DNA of 64,000 bases from Chryseobacterium sp. JM1 (GTDB lineage: Bacteria > Bacteroidota > Bacteroidia > Flavobacteriales > Weeksellaceae). A program made the position numbers and the translations under genes. This document shows positions 6,733-14,882 of the stretch, one piece after another (the stretch's first letter is position 1; every line of letters begins with the position of its first letter). The stretch spans positions 124,001-188,000 of the forward strand of contig NZ_JPRN01000011.1 in NCBI RefSeq assembly GCF_000737715.1. The letters run 5' to 3'. The notes under the pieces were generated by a model, which did not search any database, was not told the origin of the DNA, and saw nothing but the letters and a program-made list of their open reading frames with translations.

Positions 6733-7689
6733 ATGATTCTCTGCATCACCCACTCAAAGGATTTTTACAATATCGATATCTTTTTTGAATATCTTACCTC
6801 CAAAAATATTCCATGGTTCAGACTGAATTCGGACCGTATGAATCATTTCCAGAAGATCAGTGTGAATGAAAATTCATTTGAACTCACGGATGAGTCCGGA
6901 AATACCATACATTCCAGAGATATCAAAGGAGTATGGCACAGGAAAGCCTGGGGAATAAGCACTCCCGAAGAACTGGATGAAGACTACCGAAAAATATTCC
7001 TGAGCGGATACGCAAGCCTTCGCTATAACCTGATCACTGTTCTGGAAAATATTCCATGGATCAATCCTTTTGAAAATGAAAGAAAAATCGACGGAAATAA
7101 AATGCTTCAGCTAAAACTGGCCAAAGAAAGCGGCCTGACCGTTACTGAAACTATTTTTTCCAACGATGAAGAAAAGATTACTGCCTTTTTTCATGAATTC
7201 TGCGGCGGAAAAGCAGTTGCTAAACTTCACAGCCTGACTGCAAAGACCATGAACGGAGAAAATCTGATCTCAACCATGATCATTGAAGAAGATACGCTTG
7301 AGAATATTTCAGACATCACGTACTGCCCGATGATCTTCCAGCCTTATATCGACAAAGCTTACGAATTGAGGATTGTCTACCTGGCCGGAGATTTCTTTAC
7401 CGGAAAAATCAACAACAGCGAGAATGCAGACTGGAGACTGGCCAACGGAGATTATACCTGGTCAGCCTACGAACTTCCTGAGCATATAAAGTCAGGCCTT
7501 ACTTCAATGATGGAAGAAATGGGACTTTATATCGGAGCTATTGACATGATCAGAGGAAAAGACGGGGAATATTATTTCCTGGAAGTAAATCCACAGGGAG
7601 AATGGGGAATGCTGCAGAACGAGCTGGGTTTTCCCATTGCAGAAAAAATTGCCGATAACCTTATAAAAAGAATCAATACCCATGAATAA
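6733..7689 (+). CDS. ATP-grasp graspetide ligase 1 (MdnB/MdnC-like)
   Basis: This 318-residue enzyme belongs to the ATP-grasp ribosomal-peptide maturases that join Asp/Glu side chains to Thr/Ser (ester) or Lys (amide) of a precursor core through an acyl-phosphate. The start MILCITHSKDFYNIDIFFEYL and the later VWHRKAWG are typical of the N-terminal domain of the family. The C-terminal YYFLEVNPQGEW (from about residue 280) holds the Mg-binding Glu and Asn. Its ATG lies just after the hairpin. Its stop overlaps the next ligase gene by 8 bases. Two-ligase clusters usually have one ester-forming and one amide-forming enzyme; I cannot tell which this one is. Confidence 0.9.
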   Translation: MILCITHSKDFYNIDIFFEYLTSKNIPWFRLNSDRMNHFQKISVNENSFELTDESGNTIHSRDIKGVWHRKAWGISTPEELDEDYRKIFLSGYASLRYNLITVLENIPWINPFENERKIDGNKMLQLKLAKESGLTVTETIFSNDEEKITAFFHEFCGGKAVAKLHSLTAKTMNGENLISTMIIEEDTLENISDITYCPMIFQPYIDKAYELRIVYLAGDFFTGKINNSENADWRLANGDYTWSAYELPEHIKSGLTSMMEEMGLYIGAIDMIRGKDGEYYFLEVNPQGEWGMLQNELGFPIAEKIADNLIKRINTHE

Positions 7690-8686
7690 AATACTAATCA
7701 TTACGCATACTGCAGATAATTTTTCAATTGAAAAAGTAACGGAATACATAGAAAAAAACGGTTGTGAGGTCGTACGTTTCGATGTAGATCTGTATCCTAT
7801 AGAAAACAAACTGTCCACCATTTTTCAGGATGGAGAATGGGTAAGTATCCTTGAAACCAAAGATAAAAAGTACCGTCTGGATGATATTGCGGCTATTTGG
7901 TACAGAAGAGCTTACAACATCGGAAACGGGCTGAAAGAAGAATTGGATAAAAAATTCTACGGAGCCGCTATGGGCGAGATCCGCAATACGCTTTTTGGAT
8001 TTATAGAGTCTGTAGATGCTTATGCACTGGGGAAACCGGGTATTTACAGAAGACTGGACAGCAAGGAGGAACAGTTGAAAATTGCAGTTAAATTAGGACT
8101 TAAAATTCCTGAAACCTGCCTGACAAACAATCCGGAGGAAGCCAGACAGTTTATTATTAAGCACAAGAATGTAGTGGCAAAAATGCAGACCGGTTTTGCT
8201 ATTTATGAAGACGGGGTAGAAAGTGTAGTTTTTACCAACGTGGTGAATGAAGACAAGCTTGAAGAACTGGATTCATTGGTGTATTGCCCAATGCAGTTTC
8301 AGAAAAAGATAGAAAAGAAAAGAGAACTTCGTGTTACCATCGTAGGACAGGACGTTTATGCATTTGAAATAGATTCTCAGCAGTCTGAAGATGCTAAAGT
8401 GGATTGGAGAAAAGATGGTGTTAACCTATTGACGAAGTGGGAGAGAACAGAGCTTCCGGCAGATGTTGAAGCCAAGCTCCTTGAACTTTTAGATGTTTAC
8501 AATGTAGATTATGGTGCGATAGACATCATTGTTTCCCCTGAAGACGAATATTATTTCATTGAGATCAATGCAGCAGGTGAATTTTTCTGGTTAGATAATT
8601 TAACGGAAGACAATATGATTTCCAAGAGCATCGCAGACGTTCTTTGTGACAAAGCTCCAAGAAGAAACAATATGGTTATGGCTTAA
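7682..8686 (+). CDS. ATP-grasp graspetide ligase 2 (MdnB/MdnC-like)
   Basis: This 334-residue paralogue of the preceding ligase begins KILIITHTADNFSIEKV and has IWYRRAYNIG near residue 75. The LDSKEEQLKIAVKLGLKIPET segment is the start of the ATP-grasp fold, and YYFIEINAAGEFFW (from about residue 290) carries the metal-binding Glu and Asn. It overlaps ligase 1 by 8 bases, indicating translational coupling and matched dose. No transporter, peptidase or acetyltransferase follows; a terminator closes the cluster. It should work with ligase 1 on the three precursors. The split of ester and amide chemistry between the two is undetermined. Confidence 0.9.
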   Translation: MNKILIITHTADNFSIEKVTEYIEKNGCEVVRFDVDLYPIENKLSTIFQDGEWVSILETKDKKYRLDDIAAIWYRRAYNIGNGLKEELDKKFYGAAMGEIRNTLFGFIESVDAYALGKPGIYRRLDSKEEQLKIAVKLGLKIPETCLTNNPEEARQFIIKHKNVVAKMQTGFAIYEDGVESVVFTNVVNEDKLEELDSLVYCPMQFQKKIEKKRELRVTIVGQDVYAFEIDSQQSEDAKVDWRKDGVNLLTKWERTELPADVEAKLLELLDVYNVDYGAIDIIVSPEDEYYFIEINAAGEFFWLDNLTEDNMISKSIADVLCDKAPRRNNMVMA

Positions 8687-8709
8687 AAAGTCATCACTAA
8701 TCAATACTC

Positions 8710-8742
8710 AAAGCCCTTTTGTTAATCTGAAGGGCTTTTTTT
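8710..8742 (+). terminator. terminator of the graspetide cluster
   Basis: The 9-bp stem AAAGCCCTT / AAGGGCTTT (8710-8718, 8730-8738) is followed by T-rich sequence, 24 bases after the stop of ligase 2. It is a typical intrinsic terminator. Confidence 0.8.
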
Positions 8743-9180
8743 ATATTTAAAGTAAAAAAGGACCACCCCGTCAAAAATTCTTTGAATTTTTGCCACCCTC
8801 AAGCTCTGCTTTAAGTAACCTTGAATTAAAAATCTATTTGATTTTTCTTAATGGAACTTAATCCCTTCCATATTCTTAATGTTTCAAAAATCACTCAAAC
8901 ATTTATCTCCCGCAGATCACACAGATTCAACAGATTTTTTACCACTGCAAATCAAATCTTTTATTTACAACTTAAGTGTCAAAAAAAACTTTTGTCCCTT
9001 TTGTGGTTAAATTATTTATAAAGTCTGTAAAAATGATAATATTGGTTAAATTAAGCGGAATTCTGCTTTAAAAATCGCAAATTTGCATAAGCAGTTTTTC
9101 ATAAAATCCTATCGGGAAAATGAAGAATTGCCGGATCGAAAATATTGTCATATTTTAGTCAGCAATCAAGTAAATAATTA
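8743..9180. other. gene-free stretch with dispersed repeat fragments
   Basis: No supported gene is present. The stretch contains the palindrome-like piece aaaattctttgaattttt near 8774, a cgcagatt-type repeat near 8908-8940 (ctcccgcagatcacacag), and the phrase acttttgtcccttttgtggtt near 8989-9009. The latter two families recur at other gaps in the window. The GC-containing palindrome gcaaatttgc occurs near 9078. I could not place a consensus promoter for the epimerase gene at 9181. Confidence 0.5.
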
Positions 9181-10194
9181 ATGATTTTTGTAACGGGTGC
9201 AACCGGAATCCTGGGAAGGGTGATCGTTTTGGAACTTCTTAAAAAAGGGAAAAGCGTGCGTGCTTCCAAAAGACCGGGCAGCAATTTAAACGATGTAAGG
9301 CATTCTTACGGGTTCTATACAGAGAATCCTGATGATCTTTTCAGTAAGATCGAATGGGTAGACGTAGATTTTGATGATCTCGACGCTCTGCAGAATGCAT
9401 TAAAAGGGGTAGATGAGGTCTATCACTGTGCCGCCAAAGTAAGTTTCCATCCTCATGATGAAAAAGAAATGTACCATACCAATGTAAAGGGTACAGAAAA
9501 CCTGCTGTTTGCCTGTGAAGGTTCAGAAGTGAAAAAATTTCTGCACGTAAGCACCATTGCGGTTCTGGATATTTTTAATGAAAATGGAGAATTGGACGAA
9601 AGTTCTGAATTTAATCCTAAAGAAGAACATTCTGCCTATGCCATTTCAAAGCACCTTGCTGAGATGGAGGTGTGGAGAGCTTCTGCGGAAGGCCTGAATA
9701 CCATCATCGTCAATCCGGGAATGATCATTGGAAGCGGAAACTGGGGACAAAGCAGTGGAGATATTTTCCCTACTTTTGAAAAGAACGGCTTTACATTTTC
9801 CGGCGGAACCAGTTATATCGACGTAAGAGATGCTGCTCGGATTTCCATTGATCTGATGGAGAAGAATGCTTTCGGAGAACGTTTTATTCTGATATCTGAA
9901 AATAAAAGATATGCAGATCTTGGAAAACAGATCCGTTCACAGCTAGGATTGAAGGAGGCGAAAATTCTTTCGAAATTTCAGTTAAACCTCGGAAGACTCG
10001 CCAATATCCTTTTCGGCTGGCTGATTCCGAAGCTGAGAATCATTACGAAATCCAATATTGAATCCATATCATCCCTTAACACCATTTCCAATCAGAAGAT
10101 TAAAAAAGAGATCGGTTATCAGTTGATTCCTGTGACGGAAAGTATTGATTTTCATCTTAAAAATTATATTAACGACAAAAAGCTGAATTCATGA
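9181..10194 (+). CDS. NAD-dependent epimerase/dehydratase (extended SDR)
   Basis: This 337-residue Rossmann protein begins MIFVTGATGILGRVIVLELL, the nucleotide-binding T-G-x-T-G-x-x-G motif. It has YHCAAKVSFHP and the active-site pair AYAISKHLAEMEVWR (Y-x-x-x-K). The pattern fits extended short-chain dehydrogenases of the dihydroflavonol-reductase/sterol-dehydrogenase-like group. The stop overlaps the ATG of the downstream acyl-CoA ligase by four bases (ATGA), so the two are translationally coupled and probably act in one lipid or hydroxy-acid pathway. The substrate is unknown. Confidence 0.85.
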   Translation: MIFVTGATGILGRVIVLELLKKGKSVRASKRPGSNLNDVRHSYGFYTENPDDLFSKIEWVDVDFDDLDALQNALKGVDEVYHCAAKVSFHPHDEKEMYHTNVKGTENLLFACEGSEVKKFLHVSTIAVLDIFNENGELDESSEFNPKEEHSAYAISKHLAEMEVWRASAEGLNTIIVNPGMIIGSGNWGQSSGDIFPTFEKNGFTFSGGTSYIDVRDAARISIDLMEKNAFGERFILISENKRYADLGKQIRSQLGLKEAKILSKFQLNLGRLANILFGWLIPKLRIITKSNIESISSLNTISNQKIKKEIGYQLIPVTESIDFHLKNYINDKKLNS

Positions 10195-11960
10195 ATCTTG
10201 CAGCAGCAATTATCCTAAAAAATGTAGAAAAACATCCGGTGAAATCCGCGATTGGCTTTAAAAAGAAAGATGAGGCGTGGAAAGAACTGAGCTGGAAAAA
10301 ATTCGGTGAAATTGTTTTTAAAACTGCTAATGCATTAAAAAATGCAGGAATTCAGGAAAATGATAAAGTAGCGATCTACGCAGACAATTCTTCGGAATGG
10401 ATGATCTTTGATCTGGCCTCCATGGCGATGGGTGCCATTACGGTACCTGTTTATTCAACCAATAATGCAGAACAGGCGGAATATATCATCAATGACTCTT
10501 CAGCTAAAGCCATATTGGTAGGCAACCAGGAGCAGTATGATGCGTGTCTGGAAATTCTAAAGAAAGAAGGAAGTCCATTGGAAACGATCATTGTTTCTAA
10601 AAAATCAATCTGGATCAAAAAAGAATTCAACAGTTTTTATCTTGAAGATTTTATAGCCAAATCGTCTTCTAAGCTTGAGATCTGTCCTAAAGAAAATGAC
10701 GATACAGCGACGCTAATCTATACGTCCGGAACCACCGGAACCCCGAAAGGAGTGATGCTTACCCACGGAAATTTTATCAAAGCTTTCGATTCTCATTTCG
10801 AGTTTTTTAAATTCAAAAACTTTGAGGAAGAACTTTCTCTGGCATTTTTGCCATTGACCCACGTTTTCGAAAGAAGCTGGAGCCTGCTTTGTCTTTACGG
10901 CGGGGCAAGGGTCTATTTCCTGGAAGATCCGAAGAATATTGCAAAAACGCTGGAAGAGGTGAAACCTACGATGATGTGTGCGGTACCGAGATTTTTCCAG
11001 AAAGTATATGCCGGAGTTTTAGAAAAAGCAGAAGAAGGTTCATCACTAAAGAAAAAAATCTTCGATTGGGCACTGGCAACAGGATGGCAGACTGCAGAAC
11101 TGAGAAGAAAAGAACAGGCGATTCCTTTTGGATTAAAATGCAAAGAATCTATTGCAGATATGCTTGTTTTCAGTAAAATTAAAGAGAAGATGGGCGGAAG
11201 GTTGTGGTTCTTGCCTTGTGGCGGAGCATCATTATCTCCTGAAGTGACAAAGTTCTTCGATTCTGTAGGCATTCACGTAACAGTTGGTTATGGACTGACA
11301 GAAACAACGGCCACGCTTACCCTTTTCCCATTGACCCATTTTGAACATGGAACCAGCGGAAAACCTTTACCGGGTGTAGAAATCCGTATCGGTGAAAGTG
11401 ACGAGATCCAGGCCAGAGGAAACGGAATCATGAAAGGCTATTACAACAAGCCGGAAGAAACCCAGAAAGTTTTCACAGAAGACGGATGGTTCAAAACCGG
11501 AGATGCCGGAAAATTTGACGATAAAGGTAATCTGATCATCACAGACCGGATCAAGGATCTTATGAAAACTTCCAACGGTAAGTACGTGGCTCCACAACAG
11601 ATCGAAAATCTTCTGACCAATAATAACTTTATCCAGCAGATCATGCTGGTAGCAGAAGGAAGACAGTTCGTTTCCGCACTTATTGTTCCGAATTTTGAGT
11701 TCTTACAGGATTATATTAAAAAGAACAACATTCCTTTTACCAATTGGGAAACCGCGGTAAAAGAGGAAAGCATTATTGCTTTGTATAAAGAAAAAATTAA
11801 AGAATTACAGGTTCATCTGGCAGATTATGAAAAAGTGAAGAAATTCACGTTGATGCCTGCTGAATTTGATATCAATACCGGCGAAATTACCCCTACATTG
11901 AAAGTCAAAAGAAATGTAGTGCTTAAAAAATACGCGGATATTATAGAGAAAATGTATTAG
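10191..11960 (+). CDS. long-chain fatty acid--CoA ligase (AMP-forming)
   Basis: This 589-residue ANL-superfamily enzyme activates a fatty acid as acyl-AMP and then transfers it to CoA. The P-loop is TLIYTSGTTGTPKGVMLTH (about residues 175-193), followed by GYGLTETTATLTLFP, the hinge region GDAGKFDDKGNLIITDRIKD and the C-terminal KVKRNVVLKKY. The lid and the FAA1-like long-chain architecture match Bacteroidota acyl-CoA synthetases. It is coupled to the upstream reductase gene by a four-base overlap. A palindromic hairpin 16 bases after the stop may end the transcript. Confidence 0.92.
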   Translation: MNLAAAIILKNVEKHPVKSAIGFKKKDEAWKELSWKKFGEIVFKTANALKNAGIQENDKVAIYADNSSEWMIFDLASMAMGAITVPVYSTNNAEQAEYIINDSSAKAILVGNQEQYDACLEILKKEGSPLETIIVSKKSIWIKKEFNSFYLEDFIAKSSSKLEICPKENDDTATLIYTSGTTGTPKGVMLTHGNFIKAFDSHFEFFKFKNFEEELSLAFLPLTHVFERSWSLLCLYGGARVYFLEDPKNIAKTLEEVKPTMMCAVPRFFQKVYAGVLEKAEEGSSLKKKIFDWALATGWQTAELRRKEQAIPFGLKCKESIADMLVFSKIKEKMGGRLWFLPCGGASLSPEVTKFFDSVGIHVTVGYGLTETTATLTLFPLTHFEHGTSGKPLPGVEIRIGESDEIQARGNGIMKGYYNKPEETQKVFTEDGWFKTGDAGKFDDKGNLIITDRIKDLMKTSNGKYVAPQQIENLLTNNNFIQQIMLVAEGRQFVSALIVPNFEFLQDYIKKNNIPFTNWETAVKEESIIALYKEKIKELQVHLADYEKVKKFTLMPAEFDINTGEITPTLKVKRNVVLKKYADIIEKMY

Positions 11961-11975
11961 AAATAAAGCTTGATC

Positions 11976-12005
11976 AACCACAGGAGCAAAGTTCCTTTTG
12001 TGGTT
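11976..12005 (+). terminator. near-palindromic hairpin after the acyl-CoA ligase gene
   Basis: The arms aaccaca and its near-complement ttgtggtt enclose a partly paired centre. The right half (ccttttgtggtt) is the same phrase found in repeat-rich gaps at about 8999, 47985 and 48160, so it may be a repeat element used as a terminator. Confidence 0.45.
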
Positions 12006-12038
12006 CAATAAAAGAGTTTTATTATTTTAAATCAGACT

Positions 12039-13097
12039 ATGACAACACAAGAATTTCTAGGAAAACAAAATTTTACCATTCATACCCAGACAGTTTCAGA
12101 AAGCTGTCCGTCTAATATTGCCCTGATCAAATACTGGGGTAAATATGAAAACCAGATCCCTGCTAACCCGAGCATCAGTTATACGCTGAATCATTGTAAA
12201 ACCAATACTTCTATGGAGTTTTTGGCGGATGAACCATTCTCGGTGCAGACTTTTTTAGCAGGAAATGAAGAGGTGAAATTTGCCGAAAAAATCGAAAAAT
12301 ACTTCAAAAATATCGAACAGTATCTTCCATGGATTCTGAAGGGAAAATACATCATCAGAACTGAAAATACCTTTCCGCACAGTTCCGGGATCGCAAGTTC
12401 TGCTTCAGGATTCGGAGCTATTGCAAAATGCCTGATGAAACTGGACGGAATATTTTCCAATGAACTTTCTGAAGAGGAATCATTAAGAAAAGCTTCATTT
12501 CTGGCAAGATTGGGAAGTGGAAGTGCTTGCAGAAGCTTATACAACGGCTTGGTAGTTTGGGGAACGTCAGATGAGGTGGAAGGAAGTTCTGATTTATTTG
12601 CTGTGCCATATCCGGATGCTGAAATTCATGAGATCTTTAAAAGCTTCAATGACTGGGTTTTACTGATTCATGAAGGGCAAAAAAGTGTTTCTTCAACGGT
12701 AGGACACGGCTTAATGAACACCAATCCTTATGCAGAAAGAAGATTTCAGGAGGCAAGAGAGAATTTTGTTCCGATGAAAGAGATCTTAAAGAGCGGTGAT
12801 ATGGAGCGTTTTATCAAATTGGTAGAACACGAAGCGCTTACCCTGCACGCCATGATGATGATGAGTGATCCCGCCTTTATCCTGATGAAAACAGGAACTA
12901 TGGAAGTGATCAATAAAGTTTGGGATTTCCGTAGAGAAACAGGTCTTCCGTTATTCTTCACACTGGATGCCGGAGCCAATGTACATCTGCTGTTCCCGAA
13001 TAATGGATCAGAAGATCAGATCAAAGCATTCATAGAAACCGAATTGCTTCAGCACACGCAAAAAAATGGAGTGGTGAAGGATGTGATGAAATTCTAA
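12039..13097 (+). CDS. mvaD: diphosphomevalonate decarboxylase
   Basis: This GHMP-family enzyme performs the ATP-dependent decarboxylation of mevalonate 5-diphosphate to isopentenyl diphosphate, so this organism uses the mevalonate route. It has 352 residues. Characteristic stretches are SNIALIKYWGKYENQIPANPSIS with the family K-Y-W-G-K motif, the glycine/serine ATP loop HSSGIASSASGFGAIAKCL, and ARLGSGSACRSLYNGLVVW. A conserved FFTLDAGANVHLLFP lies near the C-terminus. The other mevalonate genes are not in the window. The product would feed the polyprenyl synthase encoded at 19.1 kb. Confidence 0.95.
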   Translation: MTTQEFLGKQNFTIHTQTVSESCPSNIALIKYWGKYENQIPANPSISYTLNHCKTNTSMEFLADEPFSVQTFLAGNEEVKFAEKIEKYFKNIEQYLPWILKGKYIIRTENTFPHSSGIASSASGFGAIAKCLMKLDGIFSNELSEEESLRKASFLARLGSGSACRSLYNGLVVWGTSDEVEGSSDLFAVPYPDAEIHEIFKSFNDWVLLIHEGQKSVSSTVGHGLMNTNPYAERRFQEARENFVPMKEILKSGDMERFIKLVEHEALTLHAMMMMSDPAFILMKTGTMEVINKVWDFRRETGLPLFFTLDAGANVHLLFPNNGSEDQIKAFIETELLQHTQKNGVVKDVMKF

Positions 13098-13129
13098 AAA
13101 AAGCAGTTCTTCTGTAGATAAATATAAAC

Positions 13130-13192
13130 ATCTGCGTAATTCGTGAAAATTGTGAGGAAATATCTCCCGCAGATTTCACGGATTACGCAGAT
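13130..13192. repeat. hairpin of the cgcagatt repeat family
   Basis: The left arm atctgcgtaattcgtgaaa (from 13130) pairs with the right arm tttcacggattacgcagat (to 13192) with one mismatch in 19. The spacer contains the ctcccgcagat phrase found at other gaps. Confidence 0.6.
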
Positions 13193-13256
13193 TCTTTTTT
13201 TTTTGTATAAACTTTTGCTAAGGTTAGGCTGAATTTTTAATGACTCTTTTGTACAC

Positions 13257-13357
13257 TCGATTCATCAGAATCAATGCCAATTGATTCCCTCTTTGCAACC
13301 TTAAAGTTCTACATTCTAAAAATCAACCTTTGCGTTAAAAAAAGCATTGTATTTCAG
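13257..13357. repeat. about 100-bp direct repeat, copy 1
   Basis: This copy runs from the ttcatcagaatcaatg phrase to tgtatttcag and matches the copy at 13504-13600 with scattered differences. Both keep an 8-bp hairpin (gaatcaat / attgattc) and the phrase ctaaaaatcaacctttgcg. It overlaps no supported gene. Confidence 0.7.
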
Positions 13358-13503
13358 ATAAAGATTTCATCAGTTTATATGAACGTTTTTTTTATTTTTT
13401 TTACTCACGCAGATTTAACAAATAAAGCAGATAGATCATTAAACATTAAAAATCTGTGTAATCAGTATAATCTGCGCGAAATTTTAAACCATCTGTTTCC
13501 CAT

Positions 13504-13600
13504 TCGCTTCATCAGAATCAATGAAATTGATTCCCTCTTTGTACCTTTAAAATTTTACATTCTAAAAATCAACCTTTGCGTTAAAAAAAATGTATTTCAG
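13504..13600. repeat. about 100-bp direct repeat, copy 2
   Basis: This is the second copy of the unit at 13257-13357, ending six bases before the stop of the minus-strand DUF2461 gene. The hairpin is kept. Between the copies lies a cgcagatt-type inverted pair (about 13401-13483). Confidence 0.7.
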
Positions 13601-13605
13601 GGGTT

Positions 13606-14268
13606 TTAAAGAAAGGGCGTATTCAGGAAATCATTGAAAGGCTTCATCAGTTTAAAAATCTTCGTTATATTTTTGACCGCATTTTTATCCAGAACTTCCT
13701 CATCTTTCAGGTTATAAACCACGATGAAGTTTTTAAGCTTTAAATAGTCACCCATCGGGTCTTCCTTTTCAAACCCCTGAGGGATTTTTTTCAGTTGATC
13801 ATCCTGATCAAGCTCCGGGAAATGTTTCTTAAAGTCCTTCTGATTAATGATCTTTAGAAAATCCTCGCCATATAAAGAAATTTCCTTTCTTACTTCTTTC
13901 AATACAGAAGATTCAGGCATATAAATACCACCGGCAAGAAAAGATTTTCCGGGTTCCATATGAAGATAGTAACCTCCTTTCTGGCTGCCTTTTCCCATTC
14001 CTAAAGAGGCTCCGAAATTGGTTTTATAAGGTATTTTGTCCTTTGAAAACCGGGTGTCCCTGTAAATTCGGAACAGGGCTTTTTTGCCGTCAAGCTTGCC
14101 TAATTCTTCATCGAATCCAGCCATTTCTTTAATCAGTTCATCGAGAAAAGCGATGACATTTCCCTGAGATTCGGTGTAAAGGTTTTTATTTTCTGTAAAC
14201 CACTCACGGTTGTTATTGTTGGTCAGGTTTTTTAAAAATGTAAATGTTTCGGGCTTTATTGTGCTCAT
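13606..14268 (-). CDS. DUF2461 domain-containing protein
   Basis: This 220-residue soluble protein begins with the family pattern FLKNLTNNNNREWFTENKN and continues with ALFRIYRDTRFSKDKIPYKTN, GGYYLHMEPGKSFLAGGIYMP and a C-terminal helical region. This matches DUF2461 (TIGR02453), found across bacteria and fungi without an agreed function. There is no signal peptide. It is a single gene reading toward mvaD, with its stop next to a direct repeat. Confidence 0.9.
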   Translation of the reverse strand: MSTIKPETFTFLKNLTNNNNREWFTENKNLYTESQGNVIAFLDELIKEMAGFDEELGKLDGKKALFRIYRDTRFSKDKIPYKTNFGASLGMGKGSQKGGYYLHMEPGKSFLAGGIYMPESSVLKEVRKEISLYGEDFLKIINQKDFKKHFPELDQDDQLKKIPQGFEKEDPMGDYLKLKNFIVVYNLKDEEVLDKNAVKNITKIFKLMKPFNDFLNTPFL

Positions 14269-14882
14269 ATTTTTTTTTGGGATTTAATAGTAATCGGGAT
14301 ATGACTTAAATGAACCAAGTTAAAAAATATACTTATGGTGACCAAAATTAAATGGAGGTCTCTGTCTTCTTATTTCTTAAGAATTGAAAATTTAAAGTCA
14401 TCATAGAAGTCTTGTCAAATGAACCATGGAATTTTATGATTGGACTTAAAAAAGGATAAAAATAAAGCTGCAACCCAATGAAAAGGGGAGGTATTTTGCA
14501 TTTTGCAAAAAATAATTATAATTTTAAATAATCCCTGAATTCGCAGTAATTTAAACATTCTTAACGGGTTAGTAAATCCTGAAATGAAGGCATGGATACT
14601 GGGAATATTTCAATAACAAGAAACGGAGTTATAAAAAGAAAAATTTACATTGAATGGTCTTATTTTTGAAAATTCATAAATAATACCGAAAAAATCAATC
14701 CAATTTAATAAAAAAAAATAATGTTTAACATGTTTTTAACGCAAAGCCCGTTTTTTTGGATTTAATTTTTTAAAAATTAAAAATATATTAAAGGATTCTG
14801 AATTAAACTTTACATATTTAGAACTTTATTCAAAAACAAATCAAATATTTATTGTATCTTTGCAAAAATTTTAAAATATTTA
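14269..14882. other. long AT-rich upstream region of the DbpA-type helicase
   Basis: No gene is supported in these 614 bases. Two exact TAnnTTTG boxes face the helicase (14661-14668 and 14855-14862). The distal one would give an mRNA leader of roughly 210 bases, the proximal one about 15 bases. The sequence is strongly AT-rich. A long leader would fit cold-regulated helicase genes, but the sequence alone does not prove it. Confidence 0.4.
14855..14862 (+). promoter_or_regulatory. -7 box TATCTTTG of the helicase gene
   Basis: An exact TAnnTTTG match 20 bases before the ATG. No TTG at the proper -33 distance is visible. Confidence 0.45.

Noticed and set aside
13274..13609. Plus-strand open frame of about 110 codons
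   Set aside because: It runs through two copies of a noncoding direct repeat, has low-complexity composition and no family resemblance.
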